Below are positions 24,000 to 35,900 of a stretch of 64,000 bases of DNA, piece after piece. Every line of letters starts with the position of its first letter. The stretch's first letter is position 1. Below the pieces are notes generated by a model. That model had not been told where the DNA came from. It made no database searches and saw only the letters and a program-made list of their open reading frames with translations. The DNA is from Brachionus manjavacas (lineage: Eukaryota > Rotifera > Eurotatoria > Ploima > Brachionidae). Location: the NCBI GenBank assembly GCA_019054805.1, contig JAHQIY010000023.1, forward strand, positions 992,001 through 1,056,000. Reading direction: 5' to 3'. A program made the position numbers and the translations under genes.

Positions 24000-25870
24000 A
24001 CTTTCTAGATTAGAAATGCGGAGTTTTTTTTCCTCTAGAAACTGGTAAAATAAATATTATATTTTATTCAAAATATGATTACTAATTGAAATAAAAAACT
24101 AGAATATTATAAGTGATCGGTTTTACCCTTTTTTTCTAAAATCTTCATTTTTTTGCTATAAGATTCTTCTTTTAAAGATTAGGACCAGTTTTAAGAATTA
24201 AATTTTTTTAAAAATAGGTTTAAATGAACAAATAATTAATTTTTACTTGATAATTTTAACAATCTAAGTTAATTGTTAAATGAAAGTTTGATTATTGAGA
24301 GAGAAAGAAATAGTTAAGAATTTATTCTAATTAATACTTGAAAAGCTTAATATAAATAGTTTGTTATTTTTAAAGATTGTGTATTCAAAAACAAAAGAAC
24401 TTTAATTAAACAAATTTGACGATTGTCTTACAATAGCTAATGTATTTTTTTTAAGGTAAGGAGTCATTCAATAATGCAATTTAAAATTTATAATTAACAA
24501 TTAATTTGGATTTTGAAAAATTTCGTCATATTTTTTTTAATTCAAAATCAATTTTGCTTGATAAACAGCTTTATATTTATTGCTTTTTAACAAGTGGTAA
24601 ATTTTTTGATTTACAGAACTGATTTGATAGTAGGGTTTTTGGTAATTTTACGTAATTTTTCGAAAAATTACTTATGCAAGAAAAGGTTAAATTACGAAAA
24701 ATTACGCAAAAACAAAAATTCCAAAAAATGCCATTTTTTAGACCATTTTTAAATTTTCTTAAAGAAAATTAGGCAAATCAAATAAAAATTGAAAAAAAAT
24801 ATTTAGCGATTTTTATGTAAATATATGTAAAAAGAATTTTATAGAATTTTAAAACTGTAAAATTCAGTTAAATTTGAAAACTTTGAAAAAAAAGTTTATG
24901 ATCTGAATAAAAGTTGAAAATTATATATTAAAATTATTTAGTTAATAGTTATTTTATTAAGAATTTAAATTTTTTTACTGGATTTTTTTCTTTAACTCAA
25001 ATACTTTTCAGTATTTTTAATTTTAATAAACGATTAATAAGAAAATTATGTAAATTAAAAAAAAATTATATGAGTAGAACCAAAAAATATTTATTTAATA
25101 TTTTGAATTAATAGTTTTTATTTTTAAGCTTTTAAAACCGAACGATTAGTTTTCAAAGCTTTTTCAAAAGTATTTCGATTAGTGATAAATCTAGCAAGGT
25201 GATTTTAAAAAATATATTTGTTCATCTATTAGTTGAATATTAACTAATTAAATTACCTTTAACTTCCAAGTGTTGGTTAAAATCTTTTTTCGGTAAAAAT
25301 TCGTGGTCTCATTCAAATTATCTAAGAATTTTGCTCTTTATTTTTAATTCTTTTTGTATAACTAAATATATAATTTATTTTAAAATAAAATTTTAAAATA
25401 TTTCCTTTAATAATATCAATGCTCATAATATGATATTTTAACTTCAACTTCTTCATCAGTGGAAAGCTCTACCAGATCCTTATCATTTTTTTTTAAGCTT
25501 TAGTAGAATCAGAGCTACAACTTTTTTTTCTTTTTTTGAACAAAATTTTACCGTTTCATAATTCGCTTTTTACGTAAATATGTATATCTAAAAATCGGAA
25601 ATTTTTTTTTTATTTGTTTAATTTACTTAAAAAATGTACTTAAAATTATGTTTTGAAGATTTATTCGGTCTAAAAAGTCCAATATTTTCTAAACGATCAA
25701 AGATTATACTATCACTCTCATCGTCCTTTTAAGCTGTATTTTTTATAATTAAAGTTTAAATACTAATACTTGAATTTAAACAAGGAAAAGAAAAGTCCAA
25801 TATACATCCTTTTAATCTTGGATTTTCCTTTCAATATTTTTATTTCTAGACCACATTTCTTTTTAGACTT
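24000..25870. other. AT-rich non-coding DNA
   Basis: No gene was found. At 24634-24712 there are inverted TTACG/CGTAA-rich pieces, including the palindromic core GTAATTTTTCGAAAAATTAC (24653-24672). They may be remnants of a foldback element like the one at 32176. Confidence 0.5.
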
Positions 25871-27330
25871 TTTCATCATTATTTAAATTGTTACCATTCA
25901 TTTAAGGGCAAGATTGATTTTAAATTTTGTGTATTTCTCAATGATCATGTAATCCTTTTAAATCCTGATTGCTCATGAGCAAATAATTCAATGTTCTCGA
26001 GAAAATTATACGTTCAAGTAATTTGCCAAGACAAATTGTCATACTAATAGGACGATAGATTGATTTGGAGAAGATTTCTTAAGTATCCTTGCCATTTTCG
26101 TGGATTTTGGGACTTGTTCTTGTTACAATCTCATGTTAAAGAGTTGACTTATTTCAAATAAAATCTCGATAGGTATTTTGCATATAATCCAGACCAGAAC
26201 ACGGTAGTTCTGTTTGTTTTTAAGGCATTTGCAATTTCTAAAAGAGTGAAAGACTCGCTTAGATTATTTTTTACTTTATTTTTTTTTAAATCTCTTATTT
26301 CTTGTCATATTTCACTCTTATCCTCCGATTCTACAAAATCGAGGTGAGGACTAGAAGTAGTGGCTAAAAGATTGCCAAAGATTTTTTCTTTATCTTTATC
26401 CGTATTAAATTCTTAACCATCTTTAAAAAAGTGATTGAATTTGTCTTGAACATTTCTTTGTTCTGAACTTAAGAGGATTTTTCCCGTTTTATTTATGAAC
26501 TCGAGCCAGTTTTGGTACCAAAATTCTTTTAGACTGAGACGTAGCTCAGACGTAAGCTTATACTACCTGAGTGATGGATATCTAGATTTTTGGAGAAGTC
26601 TTCTTAATTTTTTTCGTTCCTTAATTAATGATATAATATTTTTTGGTAAGCTAGATTTAAAATACTTTTGAGAGTGGAGGGGTATACTTTTTTGAGCATT
26701 GAATGATTTTTTGTGAGATGTGTTCATTTAGCTGGTCAAATTTTTCCGTATAACTATAATGCTAACTTGAAGACTTTAGTAAATCTTGGTAGAGTCCACA
26801 ATTCTCTTTTTTGAAATTAAAGTTCGAAAAATTGAATTTAGAAGCATGCTCAATTGAAATATATGCTTGAAAAGATAAATGATCACTCAATATTTCATCA
26901 TCTATTAGAACTTTAAAGTGAACAACTCTATGTGAAAGCGAGGTTGGCATTAAAAAAATATCTAGGTTTTCATGTCTTAAATCAATTATATGTTTGTGTT
27001 TTATCATTAATTAATAACAGAGAGGTTCAGCTAGTTTATAATTTTCTCCAACATAAGGACATTCTCATTTTTTTTAGAACAATCTAAACTTTAAGTCTTA
27101 GCATTCAGATCACTTTCCATTAAAAATATTGCACATTTCCTTGAGATATCTATAAAAAGTTCGAGAGGGAGTTCAATTTTGGTGGATTGTAAATTTTAAG
27201 CTCATGTTGATACAAAGAACTTCTGCAGAAAACTTATCAAATGAATAATCTTGTTTAAATCTAATTAAGAATTATTTCTATTTTGCTTTATTTTGCTTTT
27301 TTGCAATAGTAAACTTTTTATGAGAATTTT
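25870..27330 (-). mobile_element. Antisense LINE remnant: endonuclease then start of RT
   Basis: Read on the minus strand from about 27.3 kb downward there is the end of an AP-type endonuclease domain. It includes FKVLIDDEILSDHLSFQAYI (SDH catalytic motif, near 26880). After it come linker text with KILLSSEQRNVQDKFNHFF (near 26440-26490), SESFTLLEIANALKTNRTTV (near 26200-26260), and RT N-terminal pieces ending EQSGFKR near 25960. Stops and frameshifts are frequent. The RT catalytic core and the 3' end are missing, so it is a dead copy truncated on its 3' side. Confidence 0.7.
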
Positions 27331-27894
27331 TTTTTATTAGACTTAAAAATTAAGTGACTCTTTTTTTAAACTCCGGAGTCACATAATCGACAAGACCCTC
27401 TTTTTTAAAAACACATGTAAAGAATTGTTTCTAATCATGTGTTTTTTATTCAGAAATATTTTTATTATTCTCTTAAAAGAATCACGCCATGCTTCTTTAT
27501 ATTTTCTAATATTTTCTTTAGAGTTACTCATAAAAATTAATTTTCATGTTAACATGATAAGTGAAATATCAAATCAAAAATATTAAACTCAATTTGATGG
27601 ATAAAATTTTCTCAATAAAACTTATCGGACTCTTTTTGGAAATTATTGATTTTTTAATAAAAAAATCAAATCAAACGACATTTAAGCTAAATGGTAATTA
27701 AGTTTGTTGGTCTCAGGGTGACATTTACTGTAAATCTTTTATTGATGATGAATATGAAATTTTTATAATAAAATTTGATAAAATGAATCACGAAAATTAA
27801 AAAAAGGCTAATAGTATTGGCTAACACATTGGTCGATGACCCCCAAATTGTATTCACTTGTACCTGTTTAACAGATTTTTGGCTTGCCCGTACT

Positions 27895-28101
27895 CTATGC
27901 TGTGAAACTGATTCTCTCGACCTTTTGGCACCATAACTTTCTGCGAGAGATTGTGCTCATTTTGTGAGTTACTTTGTTACTTAAGTGATGACATGGAGCT
28001 GGTATACCTTTTGATCTGTTCTTTGAAAACATGGCTGTCATCAGGCTTTGGAATCGCGAAAAGGTCAAATCAAAATTTTTTTTGATCGGTTTCGCGTGCA
28101 A
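27895..28101 (-). pseudogene. Orphan coding-like fragment of 68 codons
   Basis: A minus-strand open frame of much higher GC content than its surroundings. It contains FDLTFSRFQSLMTAMFSKNR and KMSTISRRKLWCQKVERISF before a TAG. No initiating context or upstream exon was found and I do not recognise the family. It could be a terminal exon, a retrocopy fragment, or part of a transposon. Kept because composition and codon use look coding. Confidence 0.3.
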
Positions 28102-28812
28102 AATGCACGAGTTTACATTTAGAATAAAATTAATTACTTCAATTGTCAGATCTTTACGATCGTACTCAAACTAACATTTTTATATTCCCACCAAAATTTA
28201 CCAAATTTTACAACAAATAATGTAAAAAATTAGAAGATTTTGTAAGAAATAGTTAAATTTTTTATTTATATTTTAAATTAAAAAAAATAAAATTTTATTA
28301 AAAATTGACAATTTTTTAATTAAAAAAGGAAAATAAAATTTAACGAGAAAAAAAATCTATCTTTTATTTAAATAAAATTTTAAAGGAAAGATCATTTTAA
28401 ATCATGCTTATTTTACAATTTAAGAATTTTCTTTTAACCATCGAACAACCACATCTTCAGAGAAAAATTGGATTTTTTTTATTATTATTTACAATTGAAG
28501 CAAGAAATTAATTGATTTCAAGAATCAATAAACGAAGATTCTGGGCTTGTATAATCAAAAACAATTTTACTAATGCATTTTATCTAAATTTTTATTTCAC
28601 AATTATGTGCATTTTTCATAATATTGCAGACTTTTTTTAAAATAGTTAGATCATCTGAGAAAAATAATCAATTTTATTATCCAAATATTTACGATTTTTT
28701 TGGAAATATTTTTTATTTTAAAATTATAAATATATTTTTGAAAAATAAAATTACAAGAAATTTATTTAGATTTATTTTAATAAAAAACAATAAAATTCAC
28801 GCATATTTTGAG

Positions 28813-28915
28813 CAGAGTTGCTTAAAAGTCTCAAATTAAAGTCAAAGTTCGGACTTAAAAACAACAAAAAAATTAGGGTTTTTGAATTCGACTTGACTTG
28901 ACATCTAAAGAGTTT
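28813..28915 (+). repeat. Copy of the CAGAGTTG-type terminus
   Basis: CAGAGTTGCTTAAAAGTCTC followed by AGTTCGGACTT and CGACTTGACTTGACA. It is similar to the left end of 7358-8131. The other end could not be placed. Confidence 0.45.
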
Positions 28916-28919
28916 TTTT

Positions 28920-31900
28920 TTGTTTTTTGATAATATATTGATAATAATTTGATAATTTTGTTCTAAATTTCTAAAAGCTTGATTTATTAGTCTCTAATTT
29001 TATTCAGAAAATTAAATTTAAAAAAATGCTGGAGATAGTTTTGTAATATTAATTTTTTCCTGTTTGTCTTATGTCAAAATGAATTATGTATAGACCAAAC
29101 GTAGTGATTCTTGATTTGATTTATTACAAATGAAACTTTTTCTGCAATAAAATCATCTTTTATAACTTGTCAATTTTTTGCTCATAAAAATTTATTCAAA
29201 CATATAAAAATTCTTTCTTTATTGATTTTTTCTTAAAAAAACAAACAATTATATTTTAGAAAATTTGAGTTTGATTAGTTTACTATTTAAGTTGAATATT
29301 TTTTGAATAACAAGAAGTTATTAAAGACTCAAGAGTTTTACTAGTACTAATTAAAAATAAAATTATGAAAATTTTTTAAACGAAAAAGCATAAAACATAA
29401 AGCCAACAAAAAATTTTGCCCAAGTATTCAGATAAAAATATTTTTGAAAATTTTATATATTGATGAAAAGCGTTTTTTCTTCATAATTATCAGTGTTAAT
29501 TAATTAAATATTAAATTTCAATATCTTCCAAAACAATACCGATACAAAAATGATATCAAATTGCAAAAAAAATGCTAAATTAAAGTTTAAGTGTTCAAGC
29601 AATCAGTGTTAATTTGAAAAATTGATTTTTTGCCCAAAACAAACTCGTAGAATCTAAGCAATTAAAATTGTATTTAAATGTAAATTTTCTTTACTTTAAC
29701 AATTAAAAATTAATTATAAATTAATGAAGAAAAAATTTGAATTAATTAGTTTCCGTTCTTATTTCTTGCCTTAGATAGCTTTTGGCTATGATTCTTTCTT
29801 CTTTTTTTTGGATATTTTGTCACTTATCATTGTCTAATTCATTCTCGTAATTGTTAAAATATCAAATTTGAAAAAATAAAATTTCAAGCCAAAAAACAAG
29901 ATTCTGAAATTGGTCAATTTTTACTTTGAAAATTTTTTTTCACCTAGATCCATTTATTTTATTATTTACGACATTTCACTAAACAAACTCCAAAAAGAAG
30001 TGACAAAGAACTTCCAAAGAAGAAATTAATTAATCAAAAAAGACATTTTTAAATGAAAGCTTTTCTTTTTTTGTCATTAGATTTTAAGTTGGCTTATTTT
30101 TTTTTATTTTTGCATTTCAGGGTTTTTGAGGATTAAATAAACTCGAAGATATTTTACCAAGATTGAATATCGATTTCGCTCAAGGAATCCCAAGTAACAA
30201 TCAGATGACACTTGAATGACATGATTGTTTAATAATTGCTACAAACAATGACTTTGAGGAAGTTTTTTGGAATTATTTAAAATAAATATTTGTTTCTATT
30301 CTATTCATTACTGATTCGATTGCGTTTATAAATTAATGATTAAATGTTTCTCAAAAAAAGCCTTGATTGAAGTTTGTAATTTTTCTTTTTTCTTTTGAAT
30401 GATTACCAGAGGGTATTGGAACATAAAGATTTCAACTTTAAATGAGATATCAGCAAAGACAGCCAAAAATCGATTTTAATTTTCCTCTATTTATTTTTCA
30501 AATTGCTCTTTTATCAATTTGATATGGAGTTGTTCTCGTCGATCTTGTTTATACAATCGACAATAATCAAAAAAAATGATGGCTTAATTCGTTATAGAAA
30601 ATAATTTAAATTTTCTATCAATTATTCATTATCATCCTTCTGTTTATTTACGATCATGCAAATTCTAAGCTTTTAAGAGGCAATTTTTTATCTCAGCAAA
30701 TAACAAGTTATCTATTTTTCCTAGATCAAAAATTAAATTTGAGCCGCTAAAAAAAACACGAGATATTTTAACAAGCTCAAGATCAGGCGCCTTAGTAGAA
30801 ATTCATTTTCGGGCGAGAAAATCCAGCAAAGCGTAAAACAACAAGCTAATAAAAAATAATAGCTCAAAGAATTTATAGATAATTGTAAACTAAAACAGAA
30901 AAATGAACTCAAAATTGTATTTTTCAAGTGTTTTATGAAATAAAAAAAATATTCAATTTTAAATATTTTTTAGAGCAAAAAAGAACATTAATAAAAGTTT
31001 AAAATTTAAAAGGTGTTATTGACTTAAAAAAATCCATGATTGTATTTAAAACTAATATAAATAATTCTTCATAATTATTTCCTATAAGATCCGATACTGA
31101 GCTTAAAAAAGTCATGTCAATTAGTTTTTGAGATCTTACTTAACTAGGATCCTTGCTAAGATCTTGGATGGAAAATTACTTAAAAAACTGCAAATAATTA
31201 AATTATAAAATTGAATTAAGAAAGTCTGGTAATTCGAAATTAAGCCAAGCATTAATTTACTCTAATAACTCAAAAGTCATTTTAGATTAATTTACTTAGG
31301 CCATGAGTTTTTCAAAAAAACTATTTCATTAAAACTAATTTATTAACTAAATGATTAAAAAAAATTGCAGTTTGACTTTTGTTAATTAAGGAAATGGTAA
31401 TTTTTTCCTCTTGTTTAAATATTTTTGAATTAACAACACTTATTTATTTATATAACTTACTACACCTTATTGTAGCTTACTAAAGTTAAGCGACCAAAAT
31501 TAATAATAGTTATCTTGAAAAATAATTGGGAACTTGGGTCTCCATTTAATTATCACATTATTTTTTCGGTTCGCTTAATACTTCAAGTTTTTACGGTAAT
31601 GTATTTATTCGTAGAGCAACTAAATAATGAAAATTTAAAAAAAAAATAAAAATTCATTTTTTTATGTAGAAGTTTTGCTTTATTTATTTATCGAAAAATC
31701 GCAAAATATTGAATTTAATCTAATTAAATAAATAAAAAATATTTTTTCGAACTGATTTTAGATTGATTTGTGAGATTTTTTTAATTGTTTATCTTAAACG
31801 AAATTAATTCATTGCGTATAGTTGTTGATAAATTTATAAAACAAAAAATTTCATAAATTTCATATTTTTTCTTAACTTGTTATGTTTGTGATAAAAAATA

Positions 31901-32160
31901 ATAGTTAGAAACAAATTTTTCTATTCTACATAACATTTATTTTTCTTTGAATTTTAAATTTTAATTTTTTTCTACGAAAATAATTATTTAAAAAACTGAA
32001 TATTCACCGATTTTCTGAAATCTTTGAACACTTTTTTTTATTTTGACTTTTGGTTAGTTCATAGAGAACCCAACAGAGGATTTACGTAAATTAAGATCAG
32101 TCTAGATTTTGAGTCAAGATCTTGACTCGGCTTAATTTTTTTCTGAATAAGTTAATACAG
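28920..32160. other. AT-rich non-coding DNA
   Basis: More than 3 kb without a supported gene, RNA or structured repeat. Short open stretches (for example 30733-30927 minus) have intergenic composition. Confidence 0.5.
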
Positions 32161-32175
32161 TGTTGTACTTTAAAT

Positions 32176-32291
32176 CGCAGAACGGGTAACATTACATCAT
32201 TTTACGTAATTCTTCTCATTCTAAATTTGATGTAATCTTACATTTATTTACGTAAAATTGCGTAAAATGGTGTAATATTACCCGTTCTGCG
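32176..32291. repeat. 116-bp near-palindromic foldback element
   Basis: CGCAGAACGGGTAACATTAC at the left is mirrored by GTAATATTACCCGTTCTGCG at the right. Continuing inward, ATCATTTTACG pairs with CGTAAAATGGT. The arms are about 40 bp with few mismatches. It is a hairpin-forming MITE-like sequence. Confidence 0.75.
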
Positions 32292-32391
32292 GTTTTAACA
32301 TTTTTAAGTATTCATTGTGGATATGGTATCAAGAAAAACAAAATTAAAATTTAATTTTAAAAATTAATTAGTAAATTTGTATCATTTGTAT

Positions 32392-32445
32392 CAGACTTGT
32401 TTAAAAGTCACACGTCTTAAGTCAATTCAATATTTTTAAAATGAA
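32392..32445 (+). repeat. Copy of the CAGACTTG-type terminus
   Basis: CAGACTTGTTTAAAAGTCAC followed by GTCTTAAGTCAA, resembling the start of 7358-8131. No partner end is identified. Confidence 0.4.
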
Positions 32446-32994
32446 ATAAATTTCAATACCAAGTTTTTTCATATTCTTTTATTAAATTTAATTTTATGAT
32501 TACAAAATAAAAGAAGAATTTACTAACTTAGCTTTGTTTGAGCTTATCCCGAATGGGTCGCAGTATTTACAACTTCTACTAATAATAAACAAATAAAGGA
32601 ATTTAATAAATAAAAATATTTTTATCTCAATTCATTTAATAAATCCATATTTGATACCAATAAAGTAGTTGCTTATAGATTTTTGGTTGTCAATCTTGGC
32701 CTATGTGGTCCGTTAATGTAACCAGATTTAAAAAAAAGCCTTTCAACTGGTCCTGATCAAGAAGGTATTGATAAAAATTTTTGTGCAAGTGTCGATAGAG
32801 CCAGTAACTTTGACTTTTAAAAAAAAAAAAAAAATTTACGTTAATTCATAAATTTGACTTAAATTTTTGATAAAACTGTGAATTATTAACAAACTTAATT
32901 TGGATTCAAAATTAAGAAAAAAATTATTAGAAATTTTAGTTAATTAATTATAAATAGTGTATTATTAATTGAATTTACTATTGATAGATTTATA

Positions 32995-35900
32995 ATGCCT
33001 CGCGATACACCAATTGGATTTAGAGTTGATTTTGCTGGTTCAGATCGATCCAAACGAGCTAGGGTAGCCGGTTCTACTGAGTCGAGCAACTCAAGCGCAA
33101 TCAACAACAATAGTGTGTCAACCAACAGTTTTTGTGACATAAATATGAACAATGAAATGAACAGCGATGACGAATTGTCAGAGGATTTTGATTTCAACAC
33201 CAATCTAAGCTTGAACAATGCCAAAATTGATTTGACCAAACCTAATAGTTTACTATACGACCCGAAGTATCACAGCATACCAATTATCATTCAAAAGTCA
33301 AAAAACGAAAGAAAATACAAGCGAATATCAAATATCAAAAAATCTAAAAGTAAACCAGAAAAAGTAAAATTCGCCAATATAAACCATTTAAACCACCCAT
33401 TGGCGTACACTCAAAGACCACACTCGACCCCATGTGCCGACTATTTCCTCGTTCCAAAACAAAACCACTTTATTGCCAGCCACCATCATTTGAGTGATTA
33501 CAATGTAAAAAATTTGTCCGAGACTGACACCGATGACTATCTAAGCCATTTTAATCGTTCGCGCCACCATCGACCCAAGCGACCTGTCAAAAAAACCCTC
33601 AACCCAAGACAAGCGTCATACAATCAGACAAATCGGTTGTCAGAGTTTACCCCTTGTCAACCGGGCTTGAACGTGTGCAACACGAGTTCATTTATCAATA
33701 GTCCGATTCACTTGTTGATGAATTATCAAAAATCACTCAAACAAGAATCACACGAATCGGCATGCATTGAGCCAATACCTGAACAAGTTGACTATGAGCC
33801 ACCAGATTTTAATTTTTCATCTAGTTACCTAATCAGCTTGGCAATTCTGTCTCTTTTAGTCTTCACCATACTCAACTTTTACGAGACCTTAACCAACCTT
33901 CTAAAAGTCAACCTTACAAATCTGATTGTCAATAAGCTTTCGTGTGGATTGATAGGCCTGTTAGTTCTAGTTTGGTACGCCATTGGTAATGCCAAGTTGA
34001 GCCCAAGTTGTGACCACTATCGAAAGTACTACAGTGTTTTCGAGTCAAAAAAAGTTGAACTTAAAGAAGAAGAGAGAAATCTGCTTAAGGAATCGGAAAA
34101 TTCTGACTCATCTCTAAATCAACGGGACAATTTGGTTGTGCGAAGCTCATCGCAACTGAATCAAATTGAAAACTTGGAAAATTTCAGCCTGAACCTCATG
34201 AATAGAAAAAAACAAGCGAACAAAATCGAAATTTTAATCTACAATCCGAAATTAAAATTTCGATTTTGTTCGTTTGTGTTGGGCATTTTGGTCATAAATT
34301 TGACAATTCTAGCTTCGTTTGTTTATGCCTATTTGTGTCACACGGATGCAATCAAAAATGTGGCCGCTCATCAGGAAATTATACAAAGTGTACTTAGTAC
34401 TCTGGGCTCATTGGGCTTTGTTTTGTTTTTCTACAATTTGTGCATCAACCTTTTGCAGATGAGCTACAGAAGCAATAATTCGAACAACAATGGAATTATT
34501 GTATGCCAAATAGATACCGATGAGCAGAAGTACCATTCGAGGAGCCTGTTTCAGAAGCAGCATCACCAATCGGTCAAGAAAATGGAAAAGATTGCTCTCA
34601 AGTTTTTGATTGTGATAGAGCTGTCGTTTGCACTTGTGTCCGCAATTGTCTACTATTTAGACAAAATGACCATAGAAAGCTCATTGAACAAAATTTTGAA
34701 CAACATGTGCATCGATTCTCTTCGCAATGACCACATTTTGGCGTGCCCGATTTTTCTGGCCAAAAACAAGCTTTTCGACTGGCTCAGTGAGTTAGAAAAG
34801 CGAAAGATTTACGTTTACTTGAGGGCCAAAAAGTTCGGCAATCACTTCCAATTTGGTGCCAATCAAACACAAATTGAAGAAGCCTCCAAATCATATACTC
34901 CCATTGAGGACTTTTATCTAATGCTCATCAGCTTGAGCATATTAATTTTATTCATTAGTGTCTCGATTGGTTTTGCGTGTATTAAAAGAGATGAAAATGA
35001 CTCGGACCAAGATGTGGCAGCTGACATAAATGCTGATTACTCGGTCAGACCGAACAAGCGGGACAATTTGACACAAGGACGGGTTTTTATTCTGCACCTT
35101 ACGGTCTTGACCGTCTTTTACCAAGGATTTGTTAAAACTATATTTTTTAATGAGCTAAACAAAGTATTTTTATTTAAAATTTCTAGAAAATTAATTGCTT
35201 TTAATTAGTTAATTTCAGAGCAAAAATTAATAAAAATCAATGTTTTTTTGGTCAAGGCTCTAAACAGGTTCGGCAAAGTAAAATTTTTGATCACATTTTT
35301 TTTTTTTAATTTGATCGAAAAATTTCACTGCATATTTTACAAATTTAAAAATCTTTCAAAATTCAAAAATAAAGCTCTGAAATGTTGTTAAAATGTAAAA
35401 ATCTGCGATGAAATTTAATTACGCATTTAAAAATTAAATTTGATCAGAAATTTTACTTTGCCAATAGGTTCTGGAAATTGTACCAACTAATAACGGGTTA
35501 AAGACAAAGTTTCCGGAATTTTTTCAAATGGTCATAATTCCTTCATTTTTAAAAAATCAAGGCTAAGGCCAAGTGATTTAGAAAGAGAATTTAAAACTTA
35601 ACAAAGTTTACTTATGAAATTTTTTCTATTTTATCATTTCTTCGAATACTAGTCAATCACCTTCCATTAGGGTCTGTATTGATGTTAAGATTGAATCGAT
35701 TGAATTTTCGATCATTAAGTTCAATTTAGCTTGTACCTAATGAAACCTTGCCAAGTAGGGCCAGAATATCAATTTTTTGTCTAGATTAAGCACTATGACA
35801 TTATATAGAAAATAAAGTAGAAAAAAAAATATCGAATTTACTCGGGAAAAAAATATAGAAAATTGTACAAAGAAATAAATAGTCTAATTAATTTTTTTTC

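Noticed and set aside
32940..33239. 99-codon minus-strand open frame
   Set aside because: Antisense to the start of the UNC93-like gene, no independent support.
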